In this document: positions 21,220 through 30,872 of the stretch, piece by piece
Position numbering within the stretch: position 1 is the stretch's first letter
How the letters are laid out: each line of letters begins with the position of its first letter
Notes under the pieces: model-generated
Databases searched by the model: none
Seen by the model: the letters and a program-made list of their open reading frames with translations, nothing else
Told to the model about the DNA's origin: nothing
NCBI RefSeq assembly: GCF_963678635.1
Contig: NC_087062.1
Location: 30,652,833 to 30,716,832, forward strand
DNA from: Symsagittifera roscoffensis
Lineage: Eukaryota > Xenacoelomorpha > Acoela > Convolutidae
Length of the DNA stretch: 64,000 nt
Reading direction: 5' to 3'
Translations under genes and position numbers: made by a program

Positions 21220-21292
21220 GCGACCATTGCGCAATCGGCAGCGCAAAAGTCTCATAATTTTAAAGTCGTGAGTTTGAGCCCCATTGGTCGCA
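21220..21292 (+). pseudogene. Alpha tRNA-Met (CAT), decayed
   Basis: Acceptor 7/7 paired and CAT kept. G9T, G15A, G26A, T27A, C40T, G45A, C56T in the B box, strand CCCAT. Confidence 0.65.
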
Positions 21293-21488
21293 GCTCAAGA
21301 AAAATTTATCTGCATGAAATTGAACTTCAATTTTTTTTTTACAAAAATGAAAAAAATTACAAGTTAAAACTATAACCCATTGAAGCGTTTAGAACCGAAA
21401 TAATTGTTGTTTGTTTAATAATAAATCAATTATTTAAAAATATCGGACTCTCGAGCAAGCGGGGAAAAAAGCATTACAAACTCAAAAA

Positions 21489-21528
21489 CGGTAGCGCGTA
21501 AGACTGAGTTCGATTCTCAAATATCACA
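21489..21528 (+). pseudogene. Beta tRNA remnant lacking the anticodon
   Basis: Only 40 nt: CGGTAGCGCGTAAGACT is followed directly by GAGTTCGATTCTCAAAT, a 17-nt loss that removed the anticodon loop and variable region. Confidence 0.75.
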
Positions 21529-21856
21529 GTTCAAGAAAAAATTTTTCCTTTGCTTTTAATCGAATTATGAAATATCGAAAAACAAGAAAAGAAAAAAAAA
21601 CACGCAAAACTTATAATCAACTAACGCATTCAGAACCAAACTGATCGTTGCTAGTTCAATTAGAAAACAACCCAATAAAAATATCAGATTTTACAGCAGT
21701 CGCGCAAAAAGAGGTTGACAAATGCAAGAGATGTTCACATGAGAACAGTTCATTTGATTTTTTTTTTAGTTTTGGGAAAAAACTAAATTTTTGTGCGATC
21801 ACGGAAAGGATAGGAACAGACACAAAAAAGAGTCAAAGAACTAACAGACAAGGAAC

Positions 21857-21929
21857 GGGAACATGGCGCAGTCGGCAGCGCGAAAGTCTCTTAATCTTAG
21901 AGTCATGAGTTCCAGCCCCATTGGTTGCA
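21857..21929 (+). pseudogene. Alpha tRNA-Met body with CTT anticodon
   Basis: As 12622 and 11335 (GGGAACA, TTCCAGC) with loop CTCTTAA, so the anticodon is CTT. Confidence 0.75.
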
Positions 21930-22128
21930 GCGCAAAAAACAATTTATTTGCATGATATCGAACTTAAAACTTTTTTTAAAAAAATTTTAAAAAAAATTTA
22001 AGCAAAAACTATAATCCACTGAAGCGTTTAGAACCGAAATAATTGTTGTTTGTTTAATAATAAATCAATTATTTTTAAATATCGGACTCTCGAGCAAGCG
22101 GGCAACAAAAGGATGACAAACTCAAAAA

Positions 22129-22185
22129 CGGCAGCGCATAAGACTCGTAACCTAAAGGTCGTGAGTTCGAGCCTCACATGTCGCA
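22129..22185 (+). pseudogene. Beta tRNA remnant, anticodon CGT
   Basis: As 12891: loop CTCGTAA, T arm intact. Confidence 0.8.
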
Positions 22186-22487
22186 GTTCAAGAAAAAAAT
22201 TTCCTTTGCTTTTAATCGAATTATGAAAAAAAACACGCAAAACTTATAATCGACTAACGCATTCAGAACCAAATTGATTGTTGTTAGTTCATTTGAAAAT
22301 CAACCTATTAAAAACATCAGATTTTACAGCAGTCGCGCAAAAAGAGGTTGACAAATGCAAGTTATGTTCACATGAAAACAGCTCATTTGAGGTAATTTTT
22401 TGGTTTTGGGAAAACAAAATTTAGTGCGATCACCAAAAGGACGGAAACAGACACAAGAAAGAGTCAAAGAACTAACAGACAAGCAAC

Positions 22488-22560
22488 GCGAACATGGCGC
22501 AGTCGATAGCGCGAACGTCTCATTATCTTAAAGTCGTGAGTTCGAGCCCCATTGGTCCCA
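22488..22560 (+). pseudogene. Alpha tRNA-Met, decayed
   Basis: As 13250: C5A, D loop AGTCGATA, CAT. Acceptor 3' strand TGGTCCC. Confidence 0.75.
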
Positions 22561-22761
22561 GCTCAAGAAAAAAAAATTTATTTGCATGATATCGAACTTA
22601 AAACTTCTTTTTTACACAAATGAAAAAAAATACAAGCAAAAACTAAATCCATTGAAGCGTTTGGAACCGAAATAATTGTTATTTGTTTTATAATAAATCA
22701 ATTATTTAAAATTATCGGACTCTCGAGCAACCGGGCAAAAAAAGGATGCCAAACTCAAAAA

Positions 22762-22818
22762 TGGCAGAGCATAAGACTCATAACCTTAAGGTCGTGAGTT
22801 CAAGCCTCACATGTCGCA
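22762..22818 (+). pseudogene. Beta tRNA-Met remnant
   Basis: As 13525: CAT, TAAGA/CCTTA, T loop TTCAAGC. Confidence 0.8.
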
Positions 22819-23095
22819 CTTCAAGAAAAATTTTTCTTTTGCTTTTTATCGAATTATGAAATATCGAAAAACAAGAAGAGAAAAAAAACACGCAAAACTT
22901 ATTATCAACTAACGTATTCAGAACCAAATTGATTGTTGTTAGTTCAATTAGAAAACAACCCAATAAAACTATCAGATTTTACAGCAGTCGCGCAAAAAGA
23001 GGTTGACAAATGCAAGAGTTGTTCACAAGAAAACAGTTCATTTTAGTTTTTTTTTTAGTTTTGGGAAAAACTAAATTTTTGTGCAATCACCGAAA

Positions 23096-23112
23096 GGATG
23101 GGAACCAACTGC
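23096..23112 (+). other. Deletion joint that removed an alpha tRNA (second copy)
   Basis: Same joint as at 13860-13875 (GGGAACC to CAACTGCAGC), so the deletion predates the block duplication. Confidence 0.8.
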
Positions 23113-23218
23113 AGCTTTTAGAACCGAAATAAATGTTGTAAGTTTAATAATAAATCATTTCTTTAAAAATATCGGGTTATCGAGCAAACGCGCTAAAAGA
23201 GGGCTTAAAGACGCAAAA

Positions 23219-23275
23219 CGGCAGCGCGTAAGTCTCATAATCTTAAGGTTGTGAGTTCGCGCCTCACAGGTCGCA
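23219..23275 (+). pseudogene. Beta tRNA-Met remnant
   Basis: As 13982: CAT, T loop TTCGCGC. Confidence 0.8.
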
Positions 23276-23612
23276 AATCAAGAAAAACTTTTTCTTTTGC
23301 TTTTTAATCGAATTATGAAATCTCAAAAATCAAGAAAAAAAAACAAAAAAAGAAAAAACACGCAAAACTTATAATCAACTAACGCGTTCAGAACCAAATT
23401 GGTTGTTGTTAGTTCAATTAAAAATCAACCCATTAAAAATATCAGATTTTCCGCAGTCGCGCAAAAAGAGGGTGATAAATGCAAGAGATCTTCACATGAA
23501 AACAGTTCATTTTAGTGTTTTTAGTTTTGGAAAGAAAACTAAATTTTTGTGTGATCACCGAAATAATGGGAACAGACACAAAAAAGAGTCGAAGAATTAA
23601 CAGGTAACCAAC

Positions 23613-23685
23613 GCGACCATGGCGCAGTCGGCAGAGCGTAAGTCTCATAATCTTAAGGTCGTGAGTTCGAGTCTCACTGATCACA
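23613..23685 (+). tRNA. tRNA-Met (CAT), near-consensus, acceptor mismatches
   Basis: As 14374 with G9 retained. C23A, C60T, G68A, G71A. Anticodon and T arms are consensus. Confidence 0.6.
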
Positions 23686-23883
23686 GTTCAAAAAAAAACA
23701 TTTTTTTTTGCTTCATTTCCAACTATGAAAATTTAAAAGTATTGGAAAAAATACAAACAAAAACTATTATCAACTGAAGCGTTTAGAACCGAAAAAAAGT
23801 TGTTAGTTTAATAATAAATCAATTCTTTAAAATTATCAGGTTATCGATCAATCTCGCTAAAAGAGGGCGTAGAAACGCAAAAA

Positions 23884-23940
23884 CGGCACCGCGTAAGTCT
23901 CATTTTCTTAGGATTGTGAGTTCGAGCCTCAGAGGTTACA
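23884..23940 (+). pseudogene. Beta tRNA-Met remnant
   Basis: Starts CGGCACC, CAT in loop CTCATTT, T-stem strand CTCAG, ends AGGTTACA. Leader GAGGGCGTAGAAACGC aligns with alpha GAGGGTGACAAATGC, which shows where the 140-bp deletion begins. Confidence 0.8.
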
Positions 23941-24266
23941 GTTCAAGAAAAACGTTTTACTTTGTTTTTTTAACGAATTATGAAATATCAAAAAACGATC
24001 AAAAAAAAACACGCAAACTTTATAATCAACTAACGCATTCAGGACCAAATTGATTGTTGTTAGTTCAATTGGAAAACAACCCAATAAAAATATCACATTT
24101 TAAAGCAGTCGCGCAAAATAAGGTTGACAAATGCAAGAGATGTTCACATGAAAACAGTTCATTTGACTTAATTTTTTAGTTTGGGAAAAAAAATAAATTT
24201 TTGTGCGATCACCGAAAGGACAGGAACAGACACCAAAAAGAGTCAAAGAGCTAACAGACAAGGAAC

Positions 24267-24339
24267 GCGAACATGGCGCAGTCGGCAGCAAGAAGGTCTC
24301 ATAATCTTAAAGTCATGAGTTCGAGCCTCAATGGTCGCA
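24267..24339 (+). pseudogene. Alpha tRNA-Met (CAT), decayed
   Basis: C5A, D-stem 3' strand GCAA, AAGGT/TCTTA anticodon stem, T stem ATGAG/CTCAA. CAT kept. Confidence 0.7.
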
Positions 24340-24535
24340 GTTCAAGAAGAATAATTTAACTTGCTTTATATCCAACTATAAAATTTTACAAAAAAAGAGA
24401 AGTTACAAACAAAAAGTATAACCAAATGAAGCTTTTAGAACCGAAATAAATGTTGTTAGTTTAATAATAAATCATTTCTTTAAAATTATCGGTTTGTCGA
24501 GCAAACGCGCTGAAAGAGGGCTTGTAGACGCAAAA

Positions 24536-24592
24536 CGGCAGCGCGTTAGTCTCACAATCTAAAGGGCGTGAGTTCGCGCCTCACAGGTCGCA
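24536..24592 (+). pseudogene. Beta tRNA remnant, anticodon CAC
   Basis: Positions 17-73, loop CTCACAA giving CAC, T loop TTCGCGC, T stem intact. Confidence 0.8.
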
Positions 24593-24916
24593 AATCAAGA
24601 AAAACTTTTTCTTTTGCTTTTTAATCGAATTATGAAATCTCAAAAATCAAGAAAAAAATAACAAGCAAAATTTATAATCAACTAACGCGTTCAGATCCAA
24701 ATTGGTTGTTGTTAGTTCAATCAAAAATCAACCCCTCAAAATATCAGATTTTCCCGCAGTCGCCCAAAAAGAGGGTGACAAATGCAAGAGATGTTGAAAT
24801 GGAAACAGTTCATTTTAGTGTTTTTTAATTTTGGGAAGAGAACTAAATTTTTGTGCGATCACCGAAATACTGGGAACAGACACAAAAAAGAGTCGAAGAA
24901 TAAACAGGTAACCAAC

Positions 24917-24989
24917 CCGACCATGGCGCGGTCAGCAGCGCGTAAGTCTTATTATCTAAAGGTCGTGAGTTCGAGTCTCACTGGACGCA
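24917..24989 (+). pseudogene. Alpha tRNA body with TAT anticodon
   Basis: G1C, A14G, G18A, loop CTTATTA giving TAT, strand TCTAA, T stem intact, acceptor strand TGGACGC. Confidence 0.7.
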
Positions 24990-25185
24990 GTTCAAAAAGA
25001 ACATTTTTTTCCCTTCATTTCCAACTATGAAAATCTAAAAATATTGGAAAAAATACAAACAAAAACTATTATCAACTGGAGCGTTTAGAACCGAAAAAAT
25101 GTTGTTAGTTTAATAATAAATCAATTCTTTAAAATTATCAGTTTAACGAGCAAACTCGCTAAAAGGGGGCGTAGAAACGCAAAAA

Positions 25186-25242
25186 CGGCAGCGCGTAAAT
25201 CTCATTATCTTAAGATCGTGAGTTCGAGCCTCAGCGGTTACA
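25186..25242 (+). pseudogene. Beta tRNA-Met remnant
   Basis: Positions 17-73, CAT in loop CTCATTA, T-stem strand CTCAG, ends CGGTTACA. Confidence 0.8.
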
Positions 25243-25567
25243 GTTCAAGACAAACGTTTTCCTTTGCTTTTTCAACGAATTATGAAATATCAAAAAACGA
25301 TCAAAAATTGACACGCAATTTTTATAATCAACTAACGCATTCAGAACCAAATTGATTGTTATTAGTTCAATTAGAAAACAACCCAATAAAAATATCAGAT
25401 TTTACAGCAGTCGCGCAAAAAGAGGTTGACAAATGCAAGAGATGTTCACATGAAAACAGTTCATTTGAGTTTATTTTTTAGTATTGGGAAAAAACTAAAT
25501 TTTTGTGCGATCACCGAAAAGATAGGAACAGACACAAAAAGGAACAAAGAACTAACATACAAGGAAC

Positions 25568-25640
25568 GCGAACATGGCGCAGTCGGCAGCGCGAAAGTCT
25601 CATAATCTTAAAGTCGTGAGTCCGAGCCTCAATGGTCGCA
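25568..25640 (+). tRNA. Alpha tRNA-Met (CAT), imperfect
   Basis: C5A gives one acceptor mismatch. D stem 4/4, CAT, T27A, G45A, T55C in the B box, C65A. Probably non-functional. Confidence 0.5.
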
Positions 25641-25833
25641 GTTCATGAAGAATAATTTTACTTGCTTTATATCCAAATATAAAATTTTACAAAAAAAAAG
25701 AAAAATTACAAACAAAAAGTATAACCAAGCTTTTAGAACCGATATAAATGTTGTTAGTTTAATAATGAATCATTTCTCTAAAATTATCGGTTTGTCGATC
25801 AAACGCGCTGAAAGAGGGCTTAAAGACGCAAAA

Positions 25834-25890
25834 CGGCAGCGCGTAAGTCTCACAATCCTAAGGCCGTGAGTTCGCGCCTCACAGGTCGCA
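25834..25890 (+). pseudogene. Beta tRNA remnant, anticodon CAC
   Basis: Positions 17-73, loop CTCACAA, T loop TTCGCGC, T stem intact. Confidence 0.8.
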
Positions 25891-26214
25891 AATCGAGAAA
25901 AACTTTTTCCTTTGCTTTTTAATCGAATTATGAAACATCAAAAATCAAGAAAAAAATTACAAGCAAAATTTATAATCAAATAACGCGTTCAGTACCAAAA
26001 TGGTTGTTGTTAGTTCAATCAAAAATCAACCCCTCAATAATATCAGATTTTCCCGCAGTCGCCCAAAAAGAGGGTGACAAAAGCAAGAGATGTTGAAATG
26101 GAAACAGTTCATTTGAGTGTTTTTTAATTTTGGGAAGAGAACTAAATTTTTGTGCGATCAACGAAAGGATAGGAACAGACACGAAAAAGGTCAAAGAACT
26201 AACATACAAGGAAC

Positions 26215-26287
26215 GCGAACATGGCGCAGTCGGCAGCGCGAAAGTCTCATAATCTTAAAGTCGTGAGTTCGAGCCTCAATTGTCGCA
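26215..26287 (+). tRNA. Alpha tRNA-Met (CAT), imperfect
   Basis: C5A, T27A, G45A, C65A, G67T. CAT and the B box are intact. Weak acceptor stem. Confidence 0.5.
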
Positions 26288-26485
26288 GTTCAAGAAGAAT
26301 AATTTTACTTGCTTTATATCCAAATATAAAATTTTACAAAAAAAAAGAAAAATTACAAACAAAAAGTATAAACAACTGAAGCTTTTAGAACCGATATAAA
26401 TGTTGTTAGTTTAATAAGGAATCGTTTCTTTAAAATTATCGGTTTGTCGAGCAAACGCGCTAGAAGAGGGCTTAATAACGCAAAA

Positions 26486-26542
26486 CGGCAGCGCGTAAGT
26501 CTCATAATCATAAGGCCGTGAGTTCGCGCCTAACAGGTTGCA
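26486..26542 (+). pseudogene. Last beta tRNA-Met remnant
   Basis: Positions 17-73, CAT, T loop TTCGCGC, T-stem strand CTAAC, ends AGGTTGCA. No beta locus of this kind follows to the right. Confidence 0.8.
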
Positions 26543-26866
26543 AATCAAGAAAAACTTTTTCCTTTGCTTTTTTTAATCGAATTATGAAATATCAAAAACC
26601 AAGAAAAAAAACAAGCAAAATTTATCATCAACCAACGCGTTCAGAACCAAATTGGTTGTTGTTAGTTCAATTAAAAATCAACCCATTAAAAATATCAAAT
26701 TTTTCCGCAATCGCGCAAAAAGAGGGTGACAAATGCAAGAGATGTTCACATGAAAACAGTTCATTTGAAAGTTTTTAACTTTGGAAAGAAAACTAAATTT
26801 TTGTGTGATCACCGAAATAATGGTAACAGACACAGAAAACAGTCGAAGAACCAACAACCTTCGCAC

Positions 26867-26939
26867 GCGACCATGGCGCAGTCGGCAGCGCGTAAGTCTC
26901 ATAACCTTAAGGTCGTGAGTTCGAGCCTCACTGGTAGCA
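26867..26939 (+). tRNA. tRNA-Met (CAT), near-consensus
   Basis: D arm, 27-31 strand, variable region and T arm are consensus. T39C in the anticodon stem and C70A, one acceptor mismatch. It is the tRNA of the last dimer before the array becomes monomeric. Confidence 0.7.
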
Positions 26940-27053
26940 GCTCAAGAAGAATAATTTTACCTGTTTTATATCCAACAATACAATTTTACAAGAAAAAAGA
27001 AAAACTACAAACAAAAAGTATAACCAACTAAAGCTTTTAGAACCGAAATAAAT

Positions 27054-27067
27054 GTTGTTAGTTTAAT
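27054..27067 (+). other. First monomer-type spacer joint
   Basis: The shared motif GTTGTTAGTTTAAT sits where a beta-leading spacer (AGAACCGAAATAAAT before it) switches to an alpha-leading spacer (AAAATCAATC then TATCAGATT after it). In dimers these two spacers are separate and the motif occurs in both, so exchange here deletes the beta unit. The joint is repeated in most monomers downstream. Confidence 0.75.
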
Positions 27068-27260
27068 AAAATCAATCCATAAAAAATATCAGATTGTACC
27101 GCAGTCGCGCAAAAAGAGGGTGACAAATGCAAGAGATGTTCACATGAAAACTGTTCATTTTAGTGTTTTTAGTTTTGGAAAGAAAACTAAATTTTTGTGT
27201 GATAACCGAAATAATGGTAACAGACACACAAAATAGTAGAAGAACCAACAATCAACTCAC

Positions 27261-27333
27261 GCGACCATGGCGCAGTCGGCAGCGCGTAAGTCTCATAATC
27301 TTAAGGTCGCGAGTTCGAGCGTCACTGGTCGCA
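27261..27333 (+). tRNA. tRNA-Met (CAT), T-stem changes
   Basis: Acceptor, D and anticodon arms consensus. T50C and C61G leave two T-stem mismatches (GCGAG/GTCAC). First of four near-identical units. Confidence 0.7.
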
Positions 27334-27656
27334 GTTCAAGAAGAAAAATGTTTTATTGCTTTATAACCAACTATACAATTTTATAAAAAAAAAAGAAAAA
27401 TTACAAACAAAAAGTATAACCAACTAAAGCTTTTAGAACCGAAATAAATGTTGTTAGTTTAATAAAATCAATCTATAAAAAATATCAGATTGTACCGCAG
27501 TCGCGCAAAAAGAGGGTGACAAATGCAAGAGATGTTCACATGAAAACTGTTCATTTTAGTGTTTTTAGTTTTGGAAAGAAAACTAAATTTTTGTGTGATA
27601 ACCGAAATAATGGTAACAGACACACAAAATAGTAGAAGAACCAACAATCAACTCAC

Positions 27657-27729
27657 GCGACCATGGCGCAGTCGGCAGCGCGTAAGTCTCATAATCTTAA
27701 GGTCGCGAGTTCGAGCGTCACTGGTCGCA
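27657..27729 (+). tRNA. tRNA-Met (CAT), T-stem changes
   Basis: Second 396-bp unit. T50C and C61G. Confidence 0.7.
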
Positions 27730-28052
27730 GTTCAAGAAGAAAAATGTTTTATTGCTTTATAACCAACTATACAATTTTATAAAAAAAAAAGAAAAATTAC
27801 AAACAAAAAGTATAACCAACTAAAGCTTTTAGAACCGAAATAAATGTTGTTAGTTTAATAAAATCAATCTATAAAAAATATCAGATTGTACCGCAGTCGT
27901 GCAAAAACAGGGTGACAAATGCAAGAGATGTTCACATGAAAACAGTTCATTTGAGTGTTTTTAGTTTTGGAAAGAAAACAAAATTTTTGTGTGATCACCG
28001 AAATAATGGTAACAGACACACAAAATAGTAGAAGAACCAACAATCAACTCAC

Positions 28053-28125
28053 GCGACCATGGCGCAGTCGGCAGCGCGTAAGTCTCATAATCTTAAGGTC
28101 GCGAGTTCGAGCGTCACTGGTCGCA
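28053..28125 (+). tRNA. tRNA-Met (CAT), T-stem changes
   Basis: Third 396-bp unit. T50C and C61G. Confidence 0.7.
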
Positions 28126-28448
28126 GTTCAAGAAGAAAAATGTTTTATTGCTTTATAACCAACTATACAATTTTATAAAAAAAAAAGAAAAATTACAAAC
28201 AAAAAGTATAACCAACTAAAGCTTTTAGAACCGAAATAAATGTTGTTAGTTTAATAAAATCAATCTATAAAAAATATCAGATTGTACCGCAGTCGTGCAA
28301 AAACAGGGTGACAAATGCAAGAGATGTTCACATGAAAACAGTTCATTTGAGTGTTTTTAGTTTTGGAAAGAAAACAAAATTTTTGTGTGATCACCGAAAT
28401 AATGGTAACAGACACACAAAAGAGAAGAAGAAACAACAACCAACGCAC

Positions 28449-28521
28449 GCGACCATGGCGCAGTCGGCAGCGCGTAAGTCTCATAATCTTAAGGTCGCGA
28501 GTTCGAGCGTCACTGGTCGCA
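28449..28521 (+). tRNA. tRNA-Met (CAT), T-stem changes
   Basis: Fourth 396-bp unit. T50C and C61G. Its leader has diverged (AGAGAAGAAGAAACAAC). Confidence 0.7.
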
Positions 28522-28844
28522 GTTCAAGAAGAAAAATGTTTTATTGCTTTATAACCAACTATACAATTTTATAAAAAAAAAAGAAAAATTACAAACAAAA
28601 AGTATAACCAACTAAAGCTTTTAGAACCGAAATAAATGTTGTTAGTTTAATAAAATCAATCTATAAAAAATATCAGATTGTACCGCAGTCGCGCAAAAAG
28701 AGGGTGCCAAATGCAAGAGATGTTCACATGAAAACAGTTCTTTTGAGTGTTTTTAGTTTTGGAAAGAAAACAAAATTTTTGTGTGATCACCGAAATAATG
28801 GTAACAGACACACAAAAGTGTCGAAGAACAATCAGACAATGCAT

Positions 28845-28917
28845 GCGACCATGGCGCAGTCCGCAGCGCGTAAGTCTCATAATCTTAAGGTCGTGAGTTC
28901 GAGCCTCACTGGTCGCA
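28845..28917 (+). tRNA. tRNA-Met (CAT), single change
   Basis: All stems consensus. G18C removes one of the two conserved D-loop guanines. Confidence 0.8.
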
Positions 28918-29231
28918 GTTAAAGAAGAATAATTTTACTTGCTTTATATCCAACTATACAATTTTACAAAAAAAAAATTACTAACAAAAAGTATAACCAA
29001 CTGAAGCTTTTAGAACCGAAATATATGTTGTTAGTTTATTAAAATCAATCTATAAAAAATATCAGAATGTACCTCAGTGGCGCAAAAGAGGGTGTCAAAT
29101 GAAAGAGATGTTCACATGAAACCAGTTCATTTGAGTGTTTTTAGTTATGGAAAGAAAACAAAATTTTTGTGTGATCACCGAAATAATGGTAACAGACACA
29201 AAAAGTGTCGAAGAACCAACATAGAACGCAT

Positions 29232-29304
29232 GCGACCATGGCGCAATCGGCAGCGCGTAAGTCTCATAATCTAAAGGTCGTGAGTTCGAGCCTCACTGTT
29301 CGCA
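29232..29304 (+). tRNA. tRNA-Met (CAT), imperfect
   Basis: G15A, T42A and G68T give one mismatch each in the anticodon and acceptor stems. Confidence 0.65.
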
Positions 29305-29625
29305 GTTCAAGAAGAAAAATTTTAGTTGCTTTATATCCAACTATACAATTTTATTTAAAAAAAGAAAAATTACAAACAAAAAGTATAACCAACTAAAGCT
29401 TTTAGAACCGAAATAAATGTTGTTAGTTAAATAAAATCAATCTATAAAAAATATCAGAGTGCACCGCAGTCGCGCAAAAAGAGGGTGCCAAATGCAAGAG
29501 ATGTTCACATGAAAACAGTTAATTTGAGTGTTTTTAGTTTTGGAAAGAAAACATAATTTTTGTGTGATCAACGAAAAAATAGTAACAGACACACAAAAGT
29601 GTCGAAGAACCAACAGACAACGCAT

Positions 29626-29698
29626 GCGACCATGGAGCAGTCGGCAGCGCGTAAATCTCATAATCTTAAGGTCGTGAGTTCGAGCCTCACTGGTCGCA
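29626..29698 (+). tRNA. tRNA-Met (CAT), imperfect
   Basis: C11A (D stem GAGC, A box weakened) and G30A. Acceptor and T arm perfect. Confidence 0.7.
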
Positions 29699-30020
29699 GT
29701 TCCAGAAGAAAAAGTTTACTTGCTTTATATCCAACTATACAATATTATAAAAAAAAAAGAAAAACTACAAACAAAAAGTATAACCAGCTAAAGCTTTTAG
29801 AACCAAAATAAATGTTGTTAGTTTAATAAAATCAATCCACAAAAAATATCAGATTGTACCGCAGTCGCGCAAAAAGAGGGTGCCAAATGCAAGAGATGAT
29901 CACATGAAAACAGTTCATTTGAGTGGTTTTAGTTTTGGAAAAAAAACAAACTTTTTGTGTGATCACCTAAATAATGGTAACAGACACACAAAAGTGTCGA
30001 AGAACCAACAGACAACGCAT

Positions 30021-30093
30021 GCGACCATGGAGCAGTCGGCAGCGCGTAAATCTCATAATCTTAAGGTCGTGAGTTCGAGCCTCCCTGGTCGCA
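30021..30093 (+). tRNA. tRNA-Met (CAT), imperfect
   Basis: C11A and G30A as in the previous copy, plus A64C in the T stem. Confidence 0.65.
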
Positions 30094-30406
30094 GTTCAAG
30101 AAGAATAAATTTACTTGATTTATATCCAACTATACAATTTTACAAAAAAAAATTACTAACAAAAAGTATAACCAACTGAAGCTTTTAGAACCGAAATAAA
30201 TTTTGTTAGTTTATTAAAATCAATCTATAAAAAATATCAGAATGTACCTCAGTGGCGCAAAAGAGGGTGACAAATGCAAGAGATGTTCACATGAAACCAG
30301 TTCATTTGAGTGTTTTTAGTTTTGGAAAGAAAACAAATTTTTGTGTGATCACCGAAATAATGGTAACAGACACAAAAAAGGGTCGAAGAACCAACAGACA
30401 ACGCAT

Positions 30407-30479
30407 GCGAACATGGCGCAGTCAGCAGCGCGTAAGTCTCATAATCTTAAGGTCGTGAGTTCGAGCCTCACTGGTCGCA
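30407..30479 (+). tRNA. tRNA-Met (CAT), imperfect
   Basis: C5A (acceptor mismatch) and G18A. Remaining stems perfect. Confidence 0.7.
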
Positions 30480-30799
30480 GTTGAAGAAAAAAAATTTTAC
30501 TTGCTTTATATCCAACTATACAATTTTATTTAAAAAAAGAAAAATTACAAACAAAAAGTATAACCAACTAAAGCTTTTAGAACCGAAATAAATGTTGTTA
30601 GTTTAATAAAATCAATCTATAAAAATATCAGAGTGCACCGGAGTCGCGCAAAAAGAGGGTGACAAATGCAAGAGATGTTCACATGAAAACAGTTCATTTG
30701 AGTGTTTTTAGTTTTGGAAAGAAAACAAAAATTTTGCGTGATCACCGAAATAATGGTAACAGACACACAAAAGTGTCGAAGAACCAACATACAACGCAT

Positions 30800-30872
30800 G
30801 CGACCATGGAGCAGCCGGCAGCGCGTAAGTCTCATAATCTTAAGGTCGTGAGTTCAAGCCTCACTGGTCGCA
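30800..30872 (+). tRNA. tRNA-Met (CAT), imperfect
   Basis: C11A, T16C, G57A. Acceptor and anticodon arms intact. Confidence 0.7.

Larger units (their letters stand above)
21857..23910 (+). repeat. Segmental duplication, copy 2 (partner 12622-14670)
   Basis: Repeats the loci and the deletion joint of the partner block in the same order about 9.24 kb downstream. This copy keeps a full-length beta locus at its right end (23884), where the partner has a 48-nt recombinant. Confidence 0.85.
1..27060 (+). repeat. Dimeric (~650 bp) tRNA-Met satellite array, alpha-beta units
   Basis: Head-to-tail repeats with a period of about 630-665 bp. Each period has one full-length tRNA-like copy (alpha) and one 57-nt 3' tRNA remnant (beta). 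Alpha and beta spacers are recognisably homologous: both run from a segment like TATCAGATT/TATCGGACT through a GCGCAAAAAGAGG-like segment and TGACAAA to the tRNA. After the tRNA both have a CTTTGCTTTTAATCGAA-like segment and AGAACCRAATtgaTTGTTGTTAGTT. Beta lacks about 140 bp relative to alpha. The window opens inside a beta unit. Spacers between the listed tRNA loci hold only this repeat DNA with long A and T runs. Confidence 0.95.
27261..28521 (+). repeat. Four near-identical 396-bp units
   Basis: tRNAs at 27261, 27657, 28053 and 28449 are exactly 396 bp apart and share T50C/C61G and the trailer GAAGAAAAATGTTTTATTGC. The first pair also shares leader details (ACTGTTCATTTTAG) not found in the second pair, so the amplification was recent and stepwise. 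Confidence 0.9.

Noticed and set aside
25645-25869. A 74-codon reading frame after the 25568 tRNA that does not follow the usual register.
   Set aside because: It is spacer plus the beta remnant at 25834 read in another frame, with no conserved counterpart of equal length in neighbouring units.
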